The notes beneath the pieces were generated by a model. The model was not told the origin of the DNA, searched no databases, and was given only the letters and a program-made list of their open reading frames with translations. Shown here piece after piece: positions 8,301-16,238 of a stretch of DNA of 64,000 nucleotides. A program made the position numbers and the translations under genes. Source of the stretch: Kaistia soli DSM 19436 (GTDB lineage Bacteria > Pseudomonadota > Alphaproteobacteria > Rhizobiales > Kaistiaceae); the NCBI RefSeq assembly GCF_900129325.1, contig NZ_FQUP01000002.1, positions 512,668-576,667 on the forward strand, read 5' to 3'. How positions within the stretch are numbered: the first letter of the stretch is position 1; each line of letters begins with the position of its first letter.

Positions 8301-9614
8301 TCAGGCTGGGTCAATGGAGTCGAAGAACGCCGTCATCAGATCGCTGCCTCTATCCGGCTCAGACCCCACCATGACCGCAACACCGAAGGCGATCGCCGAG
8401 GACGACGGATTGTGAGTGGCCGCGCCGGCCCGGAGGTTCATCACCAGCGTCGGGCACAGGAAGAGGGCGTTGCGGATCACCTGCCGCCAGTCGCCCGGCA
8501 GTAGCCCGCGCGTTCGCAGCAAGGCAAGCAGCGGCCGCCAAACCTCCGCCGCCTTGGCATGCAGCAGCCGCTTGCGCACCGCCGAGAGATCCCAGTCTGT
8601 CTCGATGGACAGGATACCATCCCGATAATTGGCGCGCGTCTGGTAGCGGCGCTCCGCCTCAGCCGGCTCATAGAGCCAGAACGGATGGGCAAGGCAATTG
8701 TGAAACGTGGCCTTCACCTCCGCCAGGAGGGCGGGGACGTTCTCCCCTGCGAAAGCCGGGTCGAAATACATGAGCCGCGGCTGCAAAGCGTCATCGAGGT
8801 ACCAGACATTGGCATTGTGGGCGTCGCCATGGGCGATCACGCCGCCCGCATCGGCGAGGTGGCGCGGATCAAGGCGGTGAAGCGCATCTTCGAACAACGC
8901 TCCCACCGACCGGCGATAGGTCGTCCCGTTGAAGCAGATCCTTGCACTGGAGAACTCGTCCCATGAGAGGTCTGCGCCGGGAAAGCGGAAGCGCTGGCCG
9001 ATATAGAACTGCCGGTACCGCCCGCCTGGAGCCAGTCCCGTGGAGGGATCGATCATGCGTTGGTGAAACAGCCGGTGGACCGGTTCGGCCTCGGATTCTG
9101 CCGCGGTGATCGGATGAAGGCTCCGTTCGAAGACCCTGAAGATCTCGCCGTTGAGAGCCGTTTCGGCCGCGATTGCGCGATCCTCGGCCGCATCGTCCAG
9201 TCCTATATCAAGACGGCGCAGGACATCTGAAAAGCGTGGGTCGGTCCGGCGGCGATAGATCAGGATTTGCTCGCCGGCCATCACCGACTTGTAGACGGGC
9301 AGATCGATCGGCAGCCCCGCTTCGGCAAGAATGTCGGCGCGATAATATTCGCCCGCCATCGCCTCTTCACCTTCCTCTTGGTGAAACTTGAAGAAGTAGT
9401 CGGCACCGGCGGAGGTCAGGAAGCCGTTGAGCGAGTTGAGGCTGTACTGGTCGCGATTGATGATGACATCGGTGATGGGAATCTTGAAGAGATCGGCAAT
9501 CAAGGCGGCGATCAGCCGCCGTGCCTCGCCGTCGTCTTCGCGGGCCATGGCCCTGATCGCGGCCGTGCGGCTGTCGGCTTTGGCTGTGTTCATCAACTGG
9601 GGCTGATCTGTCAT
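8301..9614 (-). CDS. APH/choline-kinase-fold phosphotransferase, substrate unknown
   Basis: The 437-residue protein has the aminoglycoside-phosphotransferase/kinase fold signature. VIAHGDAHNANVWYLDD near residue 260 holds the catalytic Asp and Mg-binding Asn, and LMYFDPAFAG supplies the second metal Asp. The N-terminal half contains YFFKFHQEEGEEAMAGEY, a plausible ATP-lysine and helix-C Glu region. The operon context (dehydrogenases on both sides) suggests a small alcohol or amino alcohol as substrate rather than an antibiotic. It lies 10 bp after the alcohol dehydrogenase gene. No specific function can be named. Confidence 0.75.
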   Translation of the reverse strand: MTDQPQLMNTAKADSRTAAIRAMAREDDGEARRLIAALIADLFKIPITDVIINRDQYSLNSLNGFLTSAGADYFFKFHQEEGEEAMAGEYYRADILAEAGLPIDLPVYKSVMAGEQILIYRRRTDPRFSDVLRRLDIGLDDAAEDRAIAAETALNGEIFRVFERSLHPITAAESEAEPVHRLFHQRMIDPSTGLAPGGRYRQFYIGQRFRFPGADLSWDEFSSARICFNGTTYRRSVGALFEDALHRLDPRHLADAGGVIAHGDAHNANVWYLDDALQPRLMYFDPAFAGENVPALLAEVKATFHNCLAHPFWLYEPAEAERRYQTRANYRDGILSIETDWDLSAVRKRLLHAKAAEVWRPLLALLRTRGLLPGDWRQVIRNALFLCPTLVMNLRAGAATHNPSSSAIAFGVAVMVGSEPDRGSDLMTAFFDSIDPA

Positions 9615-9624
9615 CGTGATAGCG

Positions 9625-10626
9625 TCACCGGTGTGGCAGGACGATTGACTTCAGGCCCGTCGCGGCGCCGGCAATGATCCGCTCATAGGCGCGTGGAACA
9701 TCGTCGAGCGCATATTCCGCATCGATCCACCGAAGCAGAATGTCGGCATGCCGGCCGGCCAGTACGGAGGCTTCGATGAGATCGTCGGTGGTGAAGGCGT
9801 GGCATCCGTAAAGCGTCGTCTCCTTCTCGACGAGGAGGTTGGGGTCGAGCGCGACGGTGCCATGCGAAATGCCGACCAGCGCCAGCCCGCCACCCGAACG
9901 CATGCCCCGAATGACGGTCTCGATCACAGCCACATTGCCACTGGCGTCGAAGACATGTCCGATCGTGGCAAGCAGCTCCTCCGTCAACTCGACGACGCGC
10001 GCGCCGATGCTGTCGGCGACCAGCGCGGCGCGAGCCGCGTTGCGGTCTGTGATCAGGATCGGCCCGTCATGGGCAGTGGAGAGAATCAGCGCAATCAGGC
10101 CGCCGATCGTGCCGCATCCGACGACCAGGACGGGCTCGCCTTGCGGAGGGGCGAGCCGCCTGACGGCATGGAGTGCGACGGCCAGCGGTTCGGTCATGGC
10201 CGCGGCGCGCGCATCAATGGACGGATCGATCCTGTGCAGCAGGGATGCGGGCAGCACGACCTCTTCGGCGAAGCCGCCGTCGCAGGCCTCGCCGACGAAG
10301 CCGAGCGACCGGCAGATATTGTTGCGCCCGGCTCGGCAATGATCGCATGTGCCGCAATAAAAGCGGGAATCGACAGCGACGCGATCGCCGATCGCGAGGG
10401 TCGCGACCCCCTCACCGAGAGCCAGCACTTCGCCGGTGAGTTCGTGCCCGGCGATGTGAGGCGGGCCGCTCAGCCAGCGTCCCGTGAGATAGTTATGGAT
10501 ATCGGAACCGCAGATTCCGGCGGCCAGCACCTTGAGATGGGCCTCCCCGGCTCGTGGCGGGGGCGGGGGGCCGACCGCCTCCACCGAGAGCGTGCGAATG
10601 CTATGCAGCCTGACTGCCTTCATCAC
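9625..10626 (-). CDS. Zinc-dependent medium-chain alcohol dehydrogenase
   Basis: MDR-superfamily dehydrogenase of 333 residues, close to the sorbitol/L-idonate/threonine dehydrogenase group. CGSDIHNY begins the catalytic zinc site and GHELTGEV continues it. The structural zinc loop is present as CGTCDHCRAGRNNIC. VVGCGTIGG is the NAD(P) Rossmann glycine motif. It starts 2 bp from the HisD-paralogue stop, so it is in the same operon. Together with the SDR it could oxidise or epimerise a hydroxyl group of the unknown substrate. Confidence 0.9.
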   Translation of the reverse strand: MMKAVRLHSIRTLSVEAVGPPPPPRAGEAHLKVLAAGICGSDIHNYLTGRWLSGPPHIAGHELTGEVLALGEGVATLAIGDRVAVDSRFYCGTCDHCRAGRNNICRSLGFVGEACDGGFAEEVVLPASLLHRIDPSIDARAAAMTEPLAVALHAVRRLAPPQGEPVLVVGCGTIGGLIALILSTAHDGPILITDRNAARAALVADSIGARVVELTEELLATIGHVFDASGNVAVIETVIRGMRSGGGLALVGISHGTVALDPNLLVEKETTLYGCHAFTTDDLIEASVLAGRHADILLRWIDAEYALDDVPRAYERIIAGAATGLKSIVLPHR

Positions 10627-10628
10627 GA

Positions 10629-11951
10629 TCAGCGCTTCAGATAGGCGTCGCGCATCTCGGACACCGCGTTGTAATGCGACGAGAAGCCTTCATAGCGGGC
10701 AAGCGTTCGCGCGTGGCGGGCGAAGAGCGGATAGGCGTCGGCCGTCACATAGCCGATCGATGAGCGCTTGACGAAGTCGTGGACCGAGAGCGGACCCCAA
10801 GTGCGTGCCCAGCGGCTCGTCGGAAGGACCGCGTTCGGCCCGAGGCCGAAATTGGCGATGGTGACGGGCGTGTGCGGCCCCATCAGGATTTCTGCTGCCT
10901 CCGTGATCCGGCCGAGATAGGCGAAAGGGTCGGTCGAGAGGATCTCGAGATGCTCCGGCGCATAGTTGTTCACAAAAGCGATGCTCTCCTCGGCGCTCGC
11001 GGTCAGCACGATGCCGCCATAGCGTCCGGTCAGCACCGCCTTCGAGAACGCGACGCGCTGCTCGGTCATCCGCGCCCAATGATCGGGAAGCGCGGCGAGA
11101 GCCTCCTCCGCGACCCTTCGGCTATGCGTGACCAAAAACGCTGACGAATCCGGCCCATGCTCCGCTTCGACCAGGAGATCGAGGGCCGCGAGGCCGCCAT
11201 GGACGGTGTCATCGGCCAGGATCACCGCCTCGGAGGGCCCGGCCGGCAGCCCCGCATCGATGACCCCGGCCAGCACGCGCTTGGCGGCGACCACCCAGGG
11301 ACTGCCGGGGCCGACGATCTTGAGCGCTTTCCGCACGGTCTCGGTGCCATAGGCCACCGCAGCCACCGCCTGCGCGCCGCCGCATTTGTAGACCGTGTCG
11401 ACGCCCGCGATGCGCGCGGCCACCAGCGTCGCCGCATCGACAGAGCCATCCGCCGTTGGCGGTGTGATGATGGAGATCTCGGGCACGCCAGCGACAACTG
11501 CCGGCACCGCTGTCATCATCGTCACCGAGGGAAAGGCGCCCTTGCCGCGCGGAATATATAGGGCAACCGACCGGATGGGCGTGTAGCGATCGCCGGCAAA
11601 GCCGCCCGGCCGGATCTCCTTCAGCCACATCGCCTCCGGCTTCTGCTCCTCGTGAAAGAGGCGGATGTTCTCGACGCCGAAACTGATCGCCTCGATGACC
11701 TCGGGATCGACGGTCTTGAAGGCACGATCGAACTCTTCCTCGGTCGCTTTCAGCCGGCCCGACTCCACGGACGCCTTGTCGAGTTCCCGCGCGAAGCGCA
11801 CCAGCGCCGCGTCGCCCTCGACCCGAACGGCCTCGATGATCGGTTTGACCTTCTCGACGAAGACGGAAAGGTCGGATTCCGATCGCTTCAGAAGCGCCTC
11901 ACGGGCTGCTCCATCAAGGTGTGCCAACTCGTGGAAGGAGACATTGGACAT
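10629..11951 (-). CDS. Histidinol-dehydrogenase-family enzyme (HisD paralogue, catabolic context)
   Basis: NAD-dependent HisD-fold protein that would oxidise a primary alcohol to the acid. The ATG at 11951 (440 residues) is used; the reading frame continues upstream without homology. It keeps GPSEAV, the AEHGPDS histidine, the catalytic pair in YAPEHLE and the C-terminal EGFSSH. Compared from memory with E. coli HisD, the zinc-ligand Gln259 position is Glu, Asp360 (GDY) is Asn (ANF) and the substrate His367 is Ala. That argues against simple biosynthetic HisD and towards another substrate, as in HpsN-type relatives. Setting in a hut regulon supports a catabolic role. Confidence 0.87.
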   Translation of the reverse strand: MSNVSFHELAHLDGAAREALLKRSESDLSVFVEKVKPIIEAVRVEGDAALVRFARELDKASVESGRLKATEEEFDRAFKTVDPEVIEAISFGVENIRLFHEEQKPEAMWLKEIRPGGFAGDRYTPIRSVALYIPRGKGAFPSVTMMTAVPAVVAGVPEISIITPPTADGSVDAATLVAARIAGVDTVYKCGGAQAVAAVAYGTETVRKALKIVGPGSPWVVAAKRVLAGVIDAGLPAGPSEAVILADDTVHGGLAALDLLVEAEHGPDSSAFLVTHSRRVAEEALAALPDHWARMTEQRVAFSKAVLTGRYGGIVLTASAEESIAFVNNYAPEHLEILSTDPFAYLGRITEAAEILMGPHTPVTIANFGLGPNAVLPTSRWARTWGPLSVHDFVKRSSIGYVTADAYPLFARHARTLARYEGFSSHYNAVSEMRDAYLKR

Positions 11952-12012
11952 CGTGTTCTTCTCTGGACTGTGCTTGGGGCGCCGACCGCTGATGCCAAAG
12001 CCCGATTCAGGT

Positions 12013-12777
12013 TCAGATGCTGGCGAGATAGCCGCCGTCGACGGGCAGGCACTGGCCGGTGATATAGGCGGAAGCCTCGCTCGCGAGAAAGACGGCGACG
12101 CCCGCCAGGTCTTCAAGCTTGCCGAAGCGCCGCAGCGGAATCTTGGCGATCATTGTCTCTCGCCAGCTCTCGGAGGCGTAGAAGCCGTCGGTCATCGCCG
12201 TATGGAAATAGCCGGGCGCAATCGCGTTGACACGGATATCGAGCGATGCCCATTCCGCAGCCAGGGCGCGTGTCATGCCGAGCAGGCCCGATTTGGACGA
12301 CGTGTAGGGCGCGGCGGTGGGAATGCCGACATAGGAGGTGAGCGAGCAGAGATTGATGATCGAGCCGCCGCCGCCCGTCTTCATCTCCCTGGCCGCCGCC
12401 TGAGCGGCGAAGAACGCGCCTTTGAGATTGGTATCGACGATAGCGTCCCACTGCGCTTCTTCGATATCAAGCGAAGGACAGACCTCTTCGTAGCCGGCAT
12501 TGTTCACGAGAATGTCCAGCTTGCCGAATTTGACGGCAGCATGGTGCACGGCCGCCCGACAGGCGCCCGTATCGCGCACGTCGAGCGCAATGGCGAGTGC
12601 ATTGCGGCCTGTCGCCTCGATGGCGGTTCGGGTTGCGTCGAGATCCGCGATGTTCCGCGCAGAGATGGCGATGTCGGCGCCTGCCCCGGCCAGCGCCTCG
12701 GCGATTTCCCGACCGATGCCCCGGCTTGCGCCGGTGACGAAGGCGTATTTCCCCATCAAGGCGAAACTGACAGTCAA
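12013..12777 (-). CDS. Short-chain dehydrogenase/reductase, probable TTG start
   Basis: Classical SDR: TGASRGIG is the NAD(P) site, NNAG follows, the catalytic Ser is in NLCSLTS, YTSSK carries Tyr-x-x-x-Lys, and the C-terminus ends DGGYLASI. A TTG at 12777 preceded by GGGAG gives the usual SDR N-terminus (TVSFALMGKYAFVTG). An ATG at 12756 lacks a ribosome site and would give 247 residues. It is the promoter-proximal gene of the five-gene operon, 66 bp downstream of a HutC box. The reaction is unknown; reversible oxidation of a secondary alcohol is likely. Confidence 0.88.
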   Translation of the reverse strand: MTVSFALMGKYAFVTGASRGIGREIAEALAGAGADIAISARNIADLDATRTAIEATGRNALAIALDVRDTGACRAAVHHAAVKFGKLDILVNNAGYEEVCPSLDIEEAQWDAIVDTNLKGAFFAAQAAAREMKTGGGGSIINLCSLTSYVGIPTAAPYTSSKSGLLGMTRALAAEWASLDIRVNAIAPGYFHTAMTDGFYASESWRETMIAKIPLRRFGKLEDLAGVAVFLASEASAYITGQCLPVDGGYLASI

Positions 12778-12842
12778 GCTCTGTCTCCCTCGTTGGCAAT
12801 CACCGAATCCCCTCGGGGGACTTGCTCGACATCCCGTCGAAT

Positions 12843-12858
12843 ATGTATAGACATACAT
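12843..12858. promoter_or_regulatory. HutC operator between SDR operon and aminotransferase gene
   Basis: ATGTATAGACATACAT holds the core TGTATAGACA, which fits GT-N-TA-N-AC exactly, and an outer inverted repeat ATGTAT/ATACAT. It lies in the 147-bp divergent gap, 66 bp from the SDR start and 67 bp from the aminotransferase start, the same geometry as the hutI/hutF box. This is the main sequence evidence that the flanking enzymes belong to the hut regulon. Confidence 0.72.
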
Positions 12859-12924
12859 CCATAGGCGTCTGGGCCTGTCAACTGCGAATTTTCGGCTGCG
12901 GCGCTCGGAACGGGAAGCATATCG

Positions 12925-14019
12925 ATGCATAAACTCATTCGAAGCGAAGTGCGCGAATTGTCCCCCTACAATGCGGGACTGACCATCGACGAGGTGCAGG
13001 CGCGCTATCATCCGCCGCGGATCGCGAAGCTCGGATCCAATGAAAATCCGCTCGGCGCGTCGCCTCATGTGACAACCGCGCTGGCATCGCTGGCGAAGGC
13101 AGTTGCCCTTTATCCGGACCCATCCGCTCGAACGGTTCGTGTCGCCTTGGCCAAATCGCTCGACATCGATGCAGAGGCGATCATTCTCGGCAACGGTTCC
13201 GAGGAACTGATTGCCGCGGCATGCCGCGCCGTCCTCGATCCTGGTGACAGGATGGTGACGTTCTATCCCTCGTTCCCCCTGCATGAGGACTATGCCACGA
13301 CGATGGGCGCGAATGTCGAGCGCGTCAGCGTCGAGGCCGATTTCTCCGTGCCGCTCGACCGGCTGATCGCGGCGGGTCGCGGTGCCAAGATGATGATGTT
13401 CTCCAATCCAATGAACCCAGTCGGCACTTGGCTGGAGACCGGAGCGTTTCGCAAACTGGTCACGACTCTCTCGCCGGAGACGCTGCTTGTGGTCGACGAG
13501 GCCTATTTCGAATATGCAGCAGGCGAGGTTGATTTCCCTTCTGCCATCGACATGCTTCGCGGTTCGGACCTCAATTGGCTGGTGCTGCGGACTCTCTCGA
13601 AAGCCTACGGCCTCGCCGGCCTGCGCGTTGGCTACGGCGTATGCAGCAGTCCGGAACTGAGATCTTTCCTTGATCGCGTGCGGACACCGTTCAACAGCAA
13701 TGCGGCAGCCCAGATGGCGGCGCTCGCGGCGCTTGCCGACCTGGATCATCTCGAGCGGGGCGTTGTGCATAATCGAAGCGAGCGTGTGCGGATCCGGTCT
13801 CTCCTCGCCGACAATGGATTTCGCGTCGCCCCATCCAAGGGCAATTTCCTGTTTGTCGACGTGCGCCAGCCGGCGAGCGTGGTCGCGGAGGCCTTGCTCA
13901 CGCGGGGTGTCATCATCAAGCCGTGGCGACAGGCCGGCTTCGATCATTTCATCCGGGTGAGTATCGGATCGTCCGACGACAACGACTTCTTCGTCCGGTC
14001 GCTATTGGAGGTCGTTTGA
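12925..14019 (+). CDS. HisC-like aminotransferase (class I/II, PLP-dependent)
   Basis: Fold-type I aminotransferase of 364 residues resembling histidinol-phosphate aminotransferase. SNENPLGAS is the HisC N-terminal substrate motif, SNPMNPVG and DEAYFEY bind the cofactor, TLSKAYGLAGLRVGY carries the PLP lysine, and IRVSIGS holds the C-terminal Arg. HisC enzymes can also use aromatic 2-keto acids. In this locus it could turn imidazole-pyruvate or imidazole-acetol compounds into histidine or histidinol derivatives. It diverges from the SDR operon over a shared HutC box. It is unlikely to be the biosynthetic hisC because no his genes surround it. Confidence 0.88.
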   Translation: MHKLIRSEVRELSPYNAGLTIDEVQARYHPPRIAKLGSNENPLGASPHVTTALASLAKAVALYPDPSARTVRVALAKSLDIDAEAIILGNGSEELIAAACRAVLDPGDRMVTFYPSFPLHEDYATTMGANVERVSVEADFSVPLDRLIAAGRGAKMMMFSNPMNPVGTWLETGAFRKLVTTLSPETLLVVDEAYFEYAAGEVDFPSAIDMLRGSDLNWLVLRTLSKAYGLAGLRVGYGVCSSPELRSFLDRVRTPFNSNAAAQMAALAALADLDHLERGVVHNRSERVRIRSLLADNGFRVAPSKGNFLFVDVRQPASVVAEALLTRGVIIKPWRQAGFDHFIRVSIGSSDDNDFFVRSLLEVV

Positions 14020-14167
14020 GCCGAGTTGGCCGCCGCGATCGATCATGGCATCAGTATCGATGACGACTTCAATGATCACACCGAGCTATGTCCCGACATC
14101 ATCTGTGGATTCCCGCGCCAATGCCTGATCGAGCGAGCTGATGCGCTACCGCGTCGAGCACCGGGCC

Positions 14168-16141
14168 ATGCCCATCGTCGGCTATGTCGAGCCGTGGACA
14201 GGGCCTCCGGGAACACGCTCGCTCAGCGCTTCGTCCGATCGCCCTATCGACGCCGTGAGAATCCGGCGGCTGGACCGTGACGACATGCCGGCGATCGATT
14301 GGCCGGTGCGGACGGCCAGAGCCGCAGAGCATCAAGTGTTTGCGCGCGGCGCCTGGGCCTCCATCGAACGCTACGAACACCTTGGCGCGATTGCCAATCT
14401 CAGTTTCGAGATTCTCCTGACCCGCAATGTGGGCCGCAAGGTTCTCTTGGACGGGGGCACCTTCCAGCTCGTCATCAAGGGCGGGGCGCTGGAGCTCGAG
14501 GTGGGCGGCCACAAGACCCAGTTGGTTGAATTGCCTTCGCGCGAATGGTTGCGTCTTGAGCTGAACTGGCACGAGGGGAGATTGACGGCGAGCAGCCTGA
14601 ATGCCTTCAAGCCTCATCTCTCGAGCGCAGCATTCGATGCGCCGCGACCCATGATCATCGCCTTGTTTTCCGATGTGAAAGAGTCCGTCGCTACCCTCAA
14701 CGCGCGACTGGGAAGGATCCAGCTTTCAGGCGCAGACGGCGTCGCCGACTGGGTGTTTCCAACTCTGTTCACTGAGGCGCCGATGATCGCTGCCGGAGCG
14801 GCGCTCCGCCTTCGTGGAGGCCCAACCTTCTGCGTCTGCTCGGCGCGCTGGGATGGCAGCGTGCTCGATCCGCGTCTTGCTCCGGACCATTACGACGCCT
14901 TACATTTCCACGAAACGGATATGGAGGGGTTGGATTGGCCGGTAAACTATACAGTCGAGATTCCGGATGGCGCTGAAAGCGGCGTCTACGCATTCGAACT
15001 GATTTCGGCAGACATCAGCGAGCGCATTCCATTCTTCGTTGCCACAAGCCATCCCGCCGCCGCGCTGTTGTTCGTGGTCCCGACCTCGACCTATCTCGCT
15101 TATGCCGACGAATACCTTCCTCCCCATCTCTATGAGTGGATAGGAACGGACGGGGGTCATGTCTTCGCGCGGGACAATGAGCTTCGGTCGCTCTACGACT
15201 TTCACGCCGACGGCAGTGGCGTGTCGCTGGTGTCGACGCGAAAGCCCAAGGCGACCCTGCGTGATGATTATAAATACCCGCTTTGCGGTGATCCGCACAA
15301 TCTCCCGGTCGATCTGCATTTCCTGAAGTTCTGCGCGCGTCATGGCATTGCTGTCGATGTCGCGACCGATGCCGATCTTCATCGCGAGGGCGCCGCGCTC
15401 CTCGGCCGCTATCGTGGCGTGATCACAGGCAGCCACCCTGAATACCTTTCGGTCCGAATGGAGCAGGCCTATCGCGGCTATGTGGCGGGCGGCGGACGGC
15501 TCGCCTATCTCGGCGGCAATGGTTTCGCGGCCGTGGTGGCTTACCGTGATGAATGGATGGAACTCCGCCGCGGTCCCACACAAGCCGGCCGCACCTGGGA
15601 CGGACCCTTGGCCGAGATGAGCCTCGCCCTGACCAACGAGCCAGGCGGATATCTCAGAGACCGCGGCAAAGGCGAACATCGCCTTGTGGGGGTTGGCATC
15701 TCCCTGATGGGGTTCTCGTCGGCCTTGCCGTTTCAACGCAGGGAAGCCAGCTTTGCGAAAGGCTTCGAATGGTTGTTCGCGGGCGTCGCAGATTGTTTCG
15801 GCGATTCCGGGATCGTGCTGGGCGGTGCCGCGGGCTACGAGGTCGATTCGGTCAACTACCCCTTGGGCAGTCCGCTCGATATCGTCATTCTGGCTACGGC
15901 GACGGGCTTTCCGGACGACTATGTCGATGATCCTGGCAGGTGGTTTGAGGCAGGGAACGAAGACCGGCGATCGCAACGGCGCGCCGATATGACGTTCTGG
16001 AAGCATCCGTCCGGCGGCATCATATTTTCCGCCAGTTCCGTGTCCTTTCTCGGCGCGCTTCCCGGCCAGGGCGAGAACAATGACGTGGGCACGCTGACGA
16101 TCAATTTGCTTCGAGGACTTGAGCAACGGGACGTCTTATGA
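14168..16141 (+). CDS. N,N-dimethylformamidase beta-subunit-like amidohydrolase
   Basis: Large protein (657 residues from the ATG at 14168, which gives the family-like start MPIVGYVEPW; an ATG at 14141 adds nine residues). A LamG/concanavalin-like stretch spans about residues 40-190. The C-terminal DMFase domain shows VVPTSTYLAYADEYL, GSHPEYLSVRMEQAYRGYVAGGG and YLGGNGF, typical of the dimethylformamidase large subunit, whose iron site uses two Tyr and one Glu. No small-subunit gene is adjacent, so it may act alone. It probably hydrolyses an amide or C-N bond of the locus substrate. It lies 148 bp after the aminotransferase stop, likely cotranscribed. Confidence 0.82.
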   Translation: MPIVGYVEPWTGPPGTRSLSASSDRPIDAVRIRRLDRDDMPAIDWPVRTARAAEHQVFARGAWASIERYEHLGAIANLSFEILLTRNVGRKVLLDGGTFQLVIKGGALELEVGGHKTQLVELPSREWLRLELNWHEGRLTASSLNAFKPHLSSAAFDAPRPMIIALFSDVKESVATLNARLGRIQLSGADGVADWVFPTLFTEAPMIAAGAALRLRGGPTFCVCSARWDGSVLDPRLAPDHYDALHFHETDMEGLDWPVNYTVEIPDGAESGVYAFELISADISERIPFFVATSHPAAALLFVVPTSTYLAYADEYLPPHLYEWIGTDGGHVFARDNELRSLYDFHADGSGVSLVSTRKPKATLRDDYKYPLCGDPHNLPVDLHFLKFCARHGIAVDVATDADLHREGAALLGRYRGVITGSHPEYLSVRMEQAYRGYVAGGGRLAYLGGNGFAAVVAYRDEWMELRRGPTQAGRTWDGPLAEMSLALTNEPGGYLRDRGKGEHRLVGVGISLMGFSSALPFQRREASFAKGFEWLFAGVADCFGDSGIVLGGAAGYEVDSVNYPLGSPLDIVILATATGFPDDYVDDPGRWFEAGNEDRRSQRRADMTFWKHPSGGIIFSASSVSFLGALPGQGENNDVGTLTINLLRGLEQRDVL

Positions 16142-16238
16142 TTGCGAGAGGCCGAAGTGTCGAAGGTCACCCAATGAAAGCTTTCATGGCTCATGACTAA
16201 GGCCAACCGGAAAATATCTCGCGGCCATCTAGTCGTGT

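Noticed and set aside
10629-11951. Biosynthetic hisD
   Set aside because: Key ligand positions differ and no his biosynthesis genes are adjacent; a catabolic paralogue is more likely.
12778-13947. Upstream two-thirds of a long minus-strand frame ending in the SDR gene
   Set aside because: It runs antisense through the aminotransferase gene and the operator; only the last 255 codons (12777-12013) show SDR homology.
12925-14019. Biosynthetic hisC
   Set aside because: Sequence is HisC-like, but the hut-box promoter and neighbours argue for a catabolic role; the biosynthetic copy is expected elsewhere.
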